The notes below the pieces were generated by a model. That model did no database searches, was not told the origin of the DNA, and saw only the letters and a list, made by a program, of their open reading frames with translations. 64,000 bases of DNA, from NCBI RefSeq assembly GCF_029953635.1, contig NZ_CP124543.1, forward strand, positions 4,133,455 to 4,197,454, read 5' to 3'. The position numbers and the translations under genes are program-made. Positions 46,662 through 55,446 of the stretch are shown one piece after another; the first letter of the stretch is position 1, and the number at the start of each line of letters is the position of its first letter. The stretch is from Halotia branconii CENA392 (lineage in GTDB: Bacteria; Cyanobacteriota; Cyanobacteriia; Cyanobacteriales; Nostocaceae).

Positions 46662-47087
46662 CTAAAGTCCAAAGAAGGATTTTGCAACATTTAACCAACC
46701 TAATAGTTGACCTAAAATAGGTTGAACTTTTTCTACAAGTCCTTTGCCTGCACTAAGAGTTTTACTGGCATCTTCTAAGGTTTCCGCCATTCGTTTTAGA
46801 TTGCCTGCGGCCAATTTTTTGTCAGGTTCTTTCTGCTGAACCTCATCAACTGCGGCTCCCAAGCGATTACTGGCTTTTTGTTTGATATCTTCAGGTAAAC
46901 TAGAGCTTTGAAGAAGCTGTTGAATTTCACTCAGCAGTCTGAGTACGTCTTCTTGGGTAAGTGCTTTTTGTGCAGGTACAGTCTGAGCTTGCATAAGCTG
47001 TTGATTATTATTGCCGATCGCTGCTTGCATTCCACCAGACATTTGACCTGTGTTGAATTGTGAAATACCACTTGGATTGCTGGACAT
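46662..47087 (-). CDS. Small helical protein with N-terminal GGMQAAIGNNNQQ motif
   Basis: A 141-residue protein of unknown function. An unstructured Gly/Asn/Gln-rich start (residues 12-36, GGMQAAIGNNNQQ at 18-30) is followed by a helical body (LTQEDVLRLLSEIQQLLQ, LPEDIKQKASNRLGAAVDEV, LAAGNLKRMAETLEDASKTL). It ends in a hydrophobic/amphipathic tail (KVQPILGQLLGWLNVAKSFF) that could insert in a membrane. The same GGMQ-IGN-N motif starts the next gene, 12 bp downstream. Similar small proteins occur in cyanobacterial conflict/NLR-type contexts as far as I recall, which is not proof. Confidence 0.65.
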   Translation of the reverse strand: MSSNPSGISQFNTGQMSGGMQAAIGNNNQQLMQAQTVPAQKALTQEDVLRLLSEIQQLLQSSSLPEDIKQKASNRLGAAVDEVQQKEPDKKLAAGNLKRMAETLEDASKTLSAGKGLVEKVQPILGQLLGWLNVAKSFFGL

Positions 47088-47167
47088 CTTAAACCTTCCT
47101 GGTGCTATGAAGTTACCCTTGGTACATGTAATCTAGCTTCATTCAGCGGACTGTGGTTTAATGACTT

Positions 47168-47194
47168 AATTATACTGAATTTTTCAGTATAATT
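47168..47194. promoter_or_regulatory. 27-bp perfect palindrome in a divergent promoter region
   Basis: AATTATACTGAA (47168-47179) and TTCAGTATAATT (47183-47194) are perfectly complementary around TTT. The element lies 80 bp upstream of the small helical gene and 173 bp upstream of the phosphohexomutase gene. It looks like an operator or hairpin; regulator unknown. Confidence 0.5.
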
Positions 47195-47366
47195 TTCCTA
47201 GAAAAGCGATCGCCTGTGCATCTAAATATTTCTACTAGCAAATTATCTCAAACTAGTCTCATCAATAACTTAGTTATTAATAGATATATACTTTTACCGT
47301 ATCCTTTTTTTACCTTGCACCATATATGAATGCTAAAATCCTTTGGTAGACAGTTAGGATACCTCG

Positions 47367-48803
47367 ATGCCAGTTGTAGCTAACTCTATTAAATTTGGTA
47401 CAGATGGTTGGCGCGGCGTTATTGGTGATGAGTTCACCTTTGAACGCCTAGCCCTAGTAGCACCAGCCGCTGCACAAGTATTATATAATACATATTTTTC
47501 TACGGTCGGTAGCCGAACAATTGTTGTTGGCTACGATCGCCGATTTATGGCAGAAGACTTTGCTCGTGCTGTCGCGGATAATGTCACTGCCGTCGGATTT
47601 GATGTTTTACTCAGTGAAACTTATGCCCCCACTCCCGCTTTTAGCTGGGCAGCAAAACAACTTAATGCTTTAGGGGCGCTAGTAATTACAGCTAGTCATA
47701 ACCCTGGTACATATTTAGGTTTAAAAGTCAAGGGATATTTTGGTGGCTCAGTTTCGCCAGAAGTAACAAAAGAAATCGAAACGCTATTGCTAGATGGAGT
47801 ACCACCAGCCAGTACTCCTGGCAAGGTAGAAAGCTTTAATCCCTGGCCTAGTTATACAGAAGCACTAGAAAAAAAAGTAGATATTGCCAAAATTCGCTCG
47901 GCGATCGCCTCTGGTAAATTGACGGTATTTGCTGATGTGATGCACGGGGCGGCGGCTGGTGGATTAGAAAAACTTCTAGGCGATCGCGTCCATGAAATCA
48001 ACAGCAATCGCGATCCTTTATTTGGTGGCGGTGCGCCGGAACCTTTACCTAAGTATTTATCGCGTTTATTTGAAGTGATCAAAACTCACCGCCAGACAGA
48101 TAAATCAGGTTTAGCAGTGGGATTGGTATTTGATGGCGACTGCGATCGCATTGCCGCAGTTGATGGTGAAGCTAATTTCTTGAGTTCCCAAATATTAATC
48201 CCGATCTTAATTGACCACTTGACCTTAAGGCGGGGCTTTAGTGGTGAAATAGTCAAAACTGTCAGCGGTTCTGATTTAATGCCTCGCGTCGCAGCATTAC
48301 ATAACCTATCAGTTTTTGAGACACCAGTCGGTTACAAATACATCGCTGACAGAATGTTAGCTGCAAAAGTACTGCTAGGTGGTGAAGAGTCGGGAGGAAT
48401 TGGCTATGGTAGCCATATTCCCGAACGTGATGCCTTGTTGTCAGCATTGTACGTTTTAGAAGCGATCGTCGATTCGGGGTTAGATTTAGGTGATTATTAT
48501 CGCCAGTTGCAAGAAAAAACAGATTTTATATCAGCATACGATCGCATTGATTTACCCTTAGCAAGTATGGAAGTGCGATCGCGTCTTTTGCAACAACTAC
48601 AAACTCAACCCTTAACAGAAATTGCCGGGTTAGCAGTAATTGATTGTCAAACAATTGATGGTTACAAATTCCGTCTAGCCGATCAAAGCTGGTTAATGAT
48701 CCGCTTTAGTGGAACAGAACCAGTCTTACGCCTCTATTGCGAAGCCCCCACACTTGAGCAAGTGCATAAAACTCTTGCTTGGGCGAAACACTGGGCAGAA
48801 TAA
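47367..48803 (+). CDS. Phosphoglucomutase/phosphomannomutase family protein
   Basis: A 478-residue alpha-D-phosphohexomutase, moving phosphate between C1 and C6 of hexoses. Domain 1 has FGTDGWRGVIGDEFT and the phosphoserine loop VITASHNPGTYLG. Domain 2 has the metal loop LVFDGDCDRIAAVDG. Domain 3 has GGEESGGIGYGSHIPERDAL (sugar-binding GEESGG). Domain 4 has RFSGTEPVLRLYCE (phosphate loop). Whether glucose, mannose or glucosamine phosphate is preferred cannot be read from these motifs. Confidence 0.95.
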   Translation: MPVVANSIKFGTDGWRGVIGDEFTFERLALVAPAAAQVLYNTYFSTVGSRTIVVGYDRRFMAEDFARAVADNVTAVGFDVLLSETYAPTPAFSWAAKQLNALGALVITASHNPGTYLGLKVKGYFGGSVSPEVTKEIETLLLDGVPPASTPGKVESFNPWPSYTEALEKKVDIAKIRSAIASGKLTVFADVMHGAAAGGLEKLLGDRVHEINSNRDPLFGGGAPEPLPKYLSRLFEVIKTHRQTDKSGLAVGLVFDGDCDRIAAVDGEANFLSSQILIPILIDHLTLRRGFSGEIVKTVSGSDLMPRVAALHNLSVFETPVGYKYIADRMLAAKVLLGGEESGGIGYGSHIPERDALLSALYVLEAIVDSGLDLGDYYRQLQEKTDFISAYDRIDLPLASMEVRSRLLQQLQTQPLTEIAGLAVIDCQTIDGYKFRLADQSWLMIRFSGTEPVLRLYCEAPTLEQVHKTLAWAKHWAE

Positions 48804-48854
48804 ACAATCTTGGGAAAAGGTTAAAGGACGAAAAAACAAACCCTTTTCCCCTTA

Positions 48855-48893
48855 CCTTCTTTTCCATGCCCCATGCCCCATGCCCAATGCCCC
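48855..48893. repeat. Tandem CCATGCC/CCAATGC heptamer-like repeat
   Basis: Four or five GCCCCATG/GCCCAATG units run right up to the rdgB start codon. They extend the open frame upstream artificially. Confidence 0.75.
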
Positions 48894-49478
48894 ATGACAA
48901 AACTACTCGTAGTCGCCACAAGCAATCCAGGTAAGTTGCGAGAAATGCAAGCTTACCTCGCAGATTCTGATTGGGAATTAACTCTCAAACCGGAAGAATT
49001 AGAAGTTGAAGAAACAGGCGATACCTTTGCTGCTAATGCTTGTCTCAAAGCCTCTCAAATTGCTCAAGCCACAGGAGAATGGGCAATTGCTGATGATTCT
49101 GGCTTAGAAGTAGATGCCCTAAATGGTGTACCCGGAGTATATTCTGCACGTTATGCTAACAACAACTCAGAACGCATTGCTAGATTGTTGAGGGAATTAG
49201 GTAACGAAGTAAATCGCCAAGCACAATTTGTCTGTGCAGTGGCGATCGCTCGTCCTGATGGTGCGATCGTTTTACAATCTGAAGGTATTTGTCGTGGTGA
49301 AATTCTTCATGCACCCCGTGGTAATGGTGGTTTCGGTTATGATCCAATTTTTTATGTTCCAGATAAACAATTGACCTTTGCTGAGATGGGGCGGGAATTG
49401 AAGGGGTCAATTAGTCATCGGGGTCAGGCTTTAAAAGCTCTAATTCCTCAACTGAAAACGTTGCTAAGTACTGAATAA
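48894..49478 (+). CDS. rdgB: Non-canonical purine NTP pyrophosphatase (RdgB/HAM1)
   Basis: A 194-residue Ham1-family enzyme that hydrolyses dITP, ITP and XTP to monophosphates, keeping deaminated purines out of DNA and RNA. Motifs: LLVVATSNPGKLREMQAYL, EETGDTFAANACLKA, WAIADDSGLEVDALNGVPGVYSAR, GGFGYDPIFYVPD, and SHRGQALKAL. I start at the ATG at 48894 (MTKLLVVATSN). A frame opening 21 bp upstream merely reads through the short repeat. Confidence 0.97.
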   Translation: MTKLLVVATSNPGKLREMQAYLADSDWELTLKPEELEVEETGDTFAANACLKASQIAQATGEWAIADDSGLEVDALNGVPGVYSARYANNNSERIARLLRELGNEVNRQAQFVCAVAIARPDGAIVLQSEGICRGEILHAPRGNGGFGYDPIFYVPDKQLTFAEMGRELKGSISHRGQALKALIPQLKTLLSTE

Positions 49479-49505
49479 TACGTTTATTTTAAATAGGGAG
49501 AAGAA

Positions 49506-50123
49506 CTAACTTTGTAAACCAGCGTCAAAAATCTCTTGTGCGGTTAAATTCAATTGCGGAAATGTTGGTGACACAATGCGTTCCCCATTTTTAAATAGGC
49601 TAACTTGGTATTCGCTTTCCACTAGTTGATAAATCGAAATAGTTGGTTGTTTGGGGTTGCCGATAAACCGTCTTCCACCCAAGCCAAGATAATCGACAAT
49701 CCAATATTCAAGAATACCAATTTTTTCATAATCGCCAGCTTTATAAAGATAATCATCACGCCAGTTAGTACTGACAACTTCTACTACTAATGGGATTGAT
49801 TCACCATAACTAACTGTTGATTGATTTTTCCATCTCGGTTCTGTTGCTAAATTAGGACGGTTTAACAAAAGTACATCTAGTGAGTAACCTGTTTCGCTTT
49901 CAGGTGGTTTGACTAAAGCTGTTTTGGGTATTCGATAAGGCAAGTTTAAACGGGTATATTCTGTAACTAACTTTTCAACCAAAAAACCAACAATATCTTC
50001 ATGGTCGCCTAATGGTTGTGACATCTCAACAATGACCCCATTGTGTAATTCATAACGTCCATTATCTGGTTTCCAATTTGCAAATTCTTCAAAAGTTACT
50101 ACTTTAGGTAAAGCTTGAGTCAT
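49506..50123 (-). CDS. Uma2-family (DUF820) PD-(D/E)XK nuclease-like protein
   Basis: A 205-residue second Uma2 protein: VTFEEFANWKPDNGRYELHNG, GVIVEMSQPLGDHE, TGYSLDVLLLNRPN (putative Asp), ESIPLVVEVVSTNWRDDYLYKAGDYEKIGILEYWIVD (Glu in VEVVS and downstream Lys). These are the restriction-endonuclease-like signature residues of the family. It is clearly different from the Uma2 gene at 2991 and convergent with rdgB. Role unsettled. Confidence 0.88.
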   Translation of the reverse strand: MTQALPKVVTFEEFANWKPDNGRYELHNGVIVEMSQPLGDHEDIVGFLVEKLVTEYTRLNLPYRIPKTALVKPPESETGYSLDVLLLNRPNLATEPRWKNQSTVSYGESIPLVVEVVSTNWRDDYLYKAGDYEKIGILEYWIVDYLGLGGRRFIGNPKQPTISIYQLVESEYQVSLFKNGERIVSPTFPQLNLTAQEIFDAGLQS

Positions 50124-50591
50124 ATTCCGCTGCCCTCGTTGCGATTGCGTAAGATGCGAAGAATTTCATTAAGGAATATTGTGTGGTTGGCTAGCGTATC
50201 TGTATGGCTGAAAAGAGTGTTCTCTTGTTCTAGTTAGAGTAGTCTTAATTCCACTTTGCTAGCTATGGTGTCAAATTAATCGCCGATTATTGGAAAATAT
50301 ATACTAGGTGATTTACGACAAACTTTAGGATTTATATTTCTCCTGGTGATTTTAAATTGGATATTTAATGGCTGTAGTAGTTTTGTTCGATATACGTTTC
50401 GAGGTAGTCATAATGACTGCATGATTCAGTGCGTTAGTGCTGGTAGAAAGTTTTGCGAAAATGAGTGCAAATAGCTTATTACTTTAAAACTATTGCAGTG
50501 TTCGCTCCTAACTAAGGCGATTGCTTTTTTATGCAGATTTTTAAACAGTTTAGTTTAGCATGAATTATTTTTGCAAGAGGTCTAATAGAAA
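50124..50591. other. Intergenic region without a supported gene
   Basis: About 470 bp between the Uma2 gene and the repeat element beyond the glnB stop. AT-rich; no gene or strong motif seen. Confidence 0.35.
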
Positions 50592-50669
50592 GCGTTGCTG
50601 ATTTCAAAGATGAAAATTTACCTGAGCGTTATCATGTTCGATATACTTCATCTTCCTATTCAGCAACGC
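50592..50669. mobile_element. Small inverted-repeat element (GCGTTGCTGA ends) downstream of glnB
   Basis: GCGTTGCTGATTTCAAAGAT and the inverted GCGTTGCTGAATAGGAAGAT form ~22-bp imperfect ends of a 78-bp element. No clear target duplication. It could also fold as a long hairpin in the glnB 3' region. Ends of this type recur in Nostoc-type genomes as short MITEs. Confidence 0.5.
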
Positions 50670-50713
50670 CAAACTCATTCTTTAGCACGAGCTACACTAA
50701 CAGTATTCAGTAT

Positions 50714-51378
<665 letters not shown>

Positions 51379-51990
51379 CTAGCGACTCTGGTGTTGAAAT
51401 AAAGGACGCACAATTAAGTACCCAGCACCAAAAGCGGTAAACATAATTAACAAGATAGTAAGAGCTAACCACCAGCCACTAAATTCTTTAACCTCTGTCT
51501 GTTTGGGAGGGTAATAGTTGACTTCCTGCTCTTCTATATAGACTGTTTCGGCCATTGGATAATTTATTTCCCCTATAGGTACAGAAAAATCTGAAGCACG
51601 GCTTTTGTGGCTTGGCACTTCTGCTGTTACAGAAGGACGGGCAGGAACAACAGGTTGACGCGACCGAGAAACGTGCTGAGGTGGACGTGCTTCAGTTGCT
51701 TGATGATTAGCAGAAGTACGTGGAGTTTGGTGATAACTGGATATAGCAGGGGAATCTACTAAGTTTTGCAGGTGTAAAAAAGACTGAACAACTTTAGTAA
51801 TTTCCTGACGCAGCAGTTGGTTTTCTTGCACTAGTTGTTGATTTTTATTTGTAAGTGCATCTAACCTCGCCTGTGTTGCTTGCAATTCGGCTGCCAATTC
51901 TCGGTATACGGAAATGGGAACAGACGGGGGATAGGTGGGAGAGCTTGGTTTTGATGAATTGTGGTGAACAGAACCTGTGGTTGTTCGCAT
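51379..51990 (-). CDS. Coiled-coil protein with C-terminal membrane anchor, function unknown
   Basis: A 203-residue protein: short disordered start, a coiled coil (~30-75, VYRELAAELQATQARLDALT, NQQLVQENQLLRQEI), a long Ser/Pro/Arg-rich linker (~80-160), and one C-terminal membrane helix (GWWLALTILLIMFTAFGAGYLI). This tail-anchored design suits a scaffold at a membrane. No family recognised. It is downstream of thiD on the same strand. Confidence 0.65.
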   Translation of the reverse strand: MRTTTGSVHHNSSKPSSPTYPPSVPISVYRELAAELQATQARLDALTNKNQQLVQENQLLRQEITKVVQSFLHLQNLVDSPAISSYHQTPRTSANHQATEARPPQHVSRSRQPVVPARPSVTAEVPSHKSRASDFSVPIGEINYPMAETVYIEEQEVNYYPPKQTEVKEFSGWWLALTILLIMFTAFGAGYLIVRPLFQHQSR

Positions 51991-52111
51991 TGGTGACTTG
52001 GTATCAAAAATTAAGGTATGAGATTATTTCAAGATGCTATCAAAGATAGTTATCCCGGAAACTAGCCCAAGAATAATAGAAAAATGCTCCCAGAGCAAAG
52101 ATTTTTTATGG

Positions 52112-52933
52112 TTAATTATGTAACAAAGAAAAGAAATGTCCTACAGGCCCTTGACCTTTGCCAATATTTATTGAGTCGGTGAGTGCATTTGTAACATATT
52201 CTTTTGCCTGTTGTACTGCTGACCACAATTCTTTTCCCATCGCTAGATTAGCAGCGATCGCAGCTGATAATGTACAACCAGTACCGTGGGTATTTTTTGT
52301 CTCTACTAACTTTGTTGTCAAGACTTCCAGTTTTTGTCCATCAAACCAAACATCAACACCACGCAAAGTTCCCTGCATTCCCCCACCCTTAACTAAAACA
52401 GCCTTCGCCCCTAAGTTCTCGTAAATCACTTGAGCTGCTGCACCCATATCATCTAGAGAATTGATTGGTAAATTGCTGAGAATTTGTGCTTCATAGCGAT
52501 TGGGCGTGACGATAGTCGCTTGGGGAATCAAAACATCACGCAGAGTCTTCACAGCCTCATCGTCAATTAATTGCGCTCCTGTACGTGATACCATCACTGG
52601 GTCAACCACTAAATTGCTGATTTGCAAAGTTTCCACCTGCTGGGCAACAGCAGAGATAATTTCTTGGTTGAGCAACATTCCGGTTTTGGCAGCTTGTACG
52701 CCGATATCTTCAATTACAGCTTGAATTTGTGCCACAACTGCCTCTGGAGGTATAGCATCAACCCGCATAACTCCCAAAGTATTTTGTGCCGTAACGCAAG
52801 TTATAGCGCTAGTACCGTGGACACAATGAAAAGCAAAGGTGCGTAAATCAGCTTGAATCCCTGCACCACCGCCACTATCTGACCCAGCAATGGTTAAAGC
52901 CACAGACACCCTGGATTTTGTTTCAGCGTTCAT
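52112..52933 (-). CDS. thiD: Hydroxymethylpyrimidine/phosphomethylpyrimidine kinase
   Basis: A 273-residue ribokinase-fold enzyme of thiamin synthesis, phosphorylating HMP and HMP-P. Motifs: VALTIAGSDSGGGAGIQADL near the start, MLLNQEIISAVA, LVVDPVMVSRTGAQLID, and NTHGTGCTLSAAIAANLA (anion hole and catalytic Asp region). I start at the ATG at 52933; the frame stays open upstream only by running into the preceding gene. The preceding lipoprotein gene ends 11 bp before it. Confidence 0.95.
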   Translation of the reverse strand: MNAETKSRVSVALTIAGSDSGGGAGIQADLRTFAFHCVHGTSAITCVTAQNTLGVMRVDAIPPEAVVAQIQAVIEDIGVQAAKTGMLLNQEIISAVAQQVETLQISNLVVDPVMVSRTGAQLIDDEAVKTLRDVLIPQATIVTPNRYEAQILSNLPINSLDDMGAAAQVIYENLGAKAVLVKGGGMQGTLRGVDVWFDGQKLEVLTTKLVETKNTHGTGCTLSAAIAANLAMGKELWSAVQQAKEYVTNALTDSINIGKGQGPVGHFFSLLHN

Positions 52934-52944
52934 AGATAAAAAGA

Positions 52945-54591
52945 TTACTGACGAGATTGTAGTTGCTTGGCTAGTGCTGTCAAAGGATTTGGCTGGGGAT
53001 TTAGCGATCGCTCTTGTGGTACAACAGTTAAATAAGGTTGAAGTTGCGCTTCGTCCACCCAACCAGAGTAATATTTAACGCTGGTTGATTGAGGAGAAAG
53101 ATTAAGTAACTCTAAATCGCCACGCATAGCATTCCAATTAATAGGAATATTGGGAGAAAGTTCACCAGAACCGATGCCTTGCGGGCCACCACCAACTAAA
53201 TTCAAAGAAACTTCATCCAATCCTCGCACAAAGCGTTGACCATTCCAATGCCACTCAAAACCAGGCCACTCCACAGCTGGTTTTCCTGGCGGCAAAAAAC
53301 GCTGCAATTCATAAATACTTGCGCCTCTATCTAGTTTGACTGTGAAACCTTGAGGATATCTCACTTCATAGCGTCCTTTACCTGTCTGGAAGTCAATAAA
53401 ACTCCACCACAACACTTCTATAGTTTCTTGATTATTACCAGATAAAGAAACAGCAGCAGTTTTGTTAGTCAATCCACTGTAAAGCGGTAGTTTTTTTGAT
53501 GGTAGTTTAGCCATTGCCGTAAATCGCCAACAAGACCAATTATCAAAATTGTCAGCAGCTTGCCATTTAACTTGACAAACACCGTTAGCTGTACTGACCC
53601 ACAGGCGATCGTTTTCTAATCTCAGCTTATCAGGAATTGCCCCCACCAAGGGACTATTATGAACATTATAACTAGTCAAAGAACCAGAATTAGGATTTTG
53701 GAAATCGGGACGATAAGCAACTAATCCCTTGGCTGGAATGTAAAGATTACCTTCTCCACTAACTTTAGTACCCAGCCAAAAAGTAGGGTTTTTAACATCT
53801 CCAGTTATGGCCAAATCAGTAATTTGTGTAAACCCTAGTTCCGGCGGCTGAATTAGGGTAAATTTGTTATTCTGGGGATTATATCTGACAATAGTAGCGA
53901 TGCCAGTATTACCTTCACCTTGCTCAAAAGCAATTGACCACCAAAGAGAATCGCCATAAACTATAGCAGCTGTAATACGAGGAAAACCGAGTTGATTTCC
54001 TGTTGCAGAAAACCCAGCTTTTACTGCTGCTGCTTGTAAGTCTTTGAGAGTATATAAAGTTTTTTGTTGGGTTTCTTTACTATTAGGAGTAATTAACTCA
54101 AATACAATTTGATCATTAGTTGGCTCTGGTTCATTCGGTCTGGAAATATTATTGTCACCTAATGAAAACTGCGGTTTTCTCACAACGCGATATTGATAAT
54201 TTTCACCCTGGAAATCAAGATTTTTGAATTTAGGGTTCACTAATTCTTGCGCGACCTCTGCATAATTATTTGGTGGTTGTAACTTCTTGGGTAGACTTCC
54301 TGGTTGTACCGTCCAATTATTATTACTTCGGCAGAAAACAAAATCTTGCTTTAAAGTTTGAAACTTAATCGTATCTACATCTGATGCAATATTGAGGATG
54401 TGGAAATTAAATCTGTCATAAAAGTTTTCATTTTTATTAGGGACAGGCAAAGATACGACTGTAGCCTTGGGACAGTTTTCTGCTTGAGGCTTGACAGTAT
54501 TATTTACCTGCAAAGCAGTGTTGACGCTAGAAACACAAGCATTTAGCAGTAAAGTAATACCGAAAATAGGAATAAATTTTTTCATGGTCAA
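52945..54591 (-). CDS. Putative lipoprotein of unknown function
   Basis: A 548-residue protein with a lipoprotein signal: MKKFIPIFGITLLLNACVSS, lipobox LLNAC with Cys19, so it is probably attached to a membrane on its outer face. The mature part is beta-rich with repeated short segments (FGDSLWWSIAFEQG-like, FWLGTKVSGEGNLYIPAKG, RLWVSTANGVCQVKW) that look like propeller blades. No catalytic motif seen. Immediately upstream of thiD and possibly co-transcribed, with no obvious functional link. Confidence 0.7.
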   Translation of the reverse strand: MTMKKFIPIFGITLLLNACVSSVNTALQVNNTVKPQAENCPKATVVSLPVPNKNENFYDRFNFHILNIASDVDTIKFQTLKQDFVFCRSNNNWTVQPGSLPKKLQPPNNYAEVAQELVNPKFKNLDFQGENYQYRVVRKPQFSLGDNNISRPNEPEPTNDQIVFELITPNSKETQQKTLYTLKDLQAAAVKAGFSATGNQLGFPRITAAIVYGDSLWWSIAFEQGEGNTGIATIVRYNPQNNKFTLIQPPELGFTQITDLAITGDVKNPTFWLGTKVSGEGNLYIPAKGLVAYRPDFQNPNSGSLTSYNVHNSPLVGAIPDKLRLENDRLWVSTANGVCQVKWQAADNFDNWSCWRFTAMAKLPSKKLPLYSGLTNKTAAVSLSGNNQETIEVLWWSFIDFQTGKGRYEVRYPQGFTVKLDRGASIYELQRFLPPGKPAVEWPGFEWHWNGQRFVRGLDEVSLNLVGGGPQGIGSGELSPNIPINWNAMRGDLELLNLSPQSTSVKYYSGWVDEAQLQPYLTVVPQERSLNPQPNPLTALAKQLQSRQ

Positions 54592-54893
54592 ATATGTTCT
54601 TTAACAAGAACATTCGCTCTCTTACTTCATTCAATAAACTACAAAATCTCTAGAGAAAATTCCTAATCTTATTAAGATGTTTTGGAAATACTGGTATATA
54701 GTTATTATAACTATGTTTAAAACTGCAATTATCAGCGTAATTGATAAATTTGTTGAGAATATGACTAGTACAGATCACAGTTTTTAAGTATAGCAATCCT
54801 CTTAAAAACAGTGAGAGTTACAAACTGCCAAGTATGCCAGGAAAGAAAACGCTCATTTGACAAATAGTTTAAGATTGCTATATTGACTATCAA
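54592..54893. other. AT-rich intergenic region
   Basis: About 300 bp upstream of the lipoprotein gene. No gene or convincing motif. Confidence 0.35.
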
Positions 54894-55328
54894 CTATTGA
54901 TTTTGTTCCGAATGTAAGTTTAGTAATGTATTTTGCAAATATTTACCCCATTGAGCTGCTAAAGGAATTTCTGTAAACGGAACATGTACCGAGTTTGCGG
55001 GTTTGGTAAAAAGAAATTCTAACTCAATCGTCCGACCTTTTTCGGGAGGAGTTTCTATTTCTACTGGGTTGCCATCTATCAAAAGTCGGATTTCTTGGAT
55101 ATCAAGTAAAGAAAAGGTTTCTAATTTAATTGGCCCTTTTGGTGTGGGTTTTCCCCAAGTTATATTGTGACCTTTTTGACCCAATACAGCATAAATATCG
55201 TATTTAGCTCTCTCAAATTGTTCTGCCCAAGTGCGGTAAGCTTCGACTTTTTGATACTCTTTCGAGCCTTGCCAAGCCAACCAAAAAAATGCTGCTAATA
55301 GAGGCAACCACAAAAGACCACGTTCCAT
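54894..55328 (-). CDS. Small membrane-anchored protein of unknown function
   Basis: A 144-residue protein with an N-terminal membrane helix (GLLWLPLLAAFFWLAWQG) and a soluble domain (VEAYRTWAEQFERAKYDIYA, FSLLDIQEIRLLIDGNPVEI, LEFLFTKPANSVHVPFTEIP). It resembles conserved cyanobacterial hypotheticals. Divergent from the subtilase gene, with 118 bp between their starts, so they may share control. Confidence 0.65.
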   Translation of the reverse strand: MERGLLWLPLLAAFFWLAWQGSKEYQKVEAYRTWAEQFERAKYDIYAVLGQKGHNITWGKPTPKGPIKLETFSLLDIQEIRLLIDGNPVEIETPPEKGRTIELEFLFTKPANSVHVPFTEIPLAAQWGKYLQNTLLNLHSEQNQ

Positions 55329-55446
55329 CGTTTAAGTCCTGAATCCTGTGTGAAACTTGTGTAACTAAAAGTGCAAAATCCATCAATCAGAGACAGAGAT
55401 AAGTTATGGTAGTGAGCAAACTGGCAAAAAGCGGTGATGAATTGAT

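Noticed and set aside
52934..53062. N-terminal extension of ThiD
   Set aside because: It overlaps the upstream lipoprotein gene in another frame; homologous ThiD sequence begins after Met at 52933.
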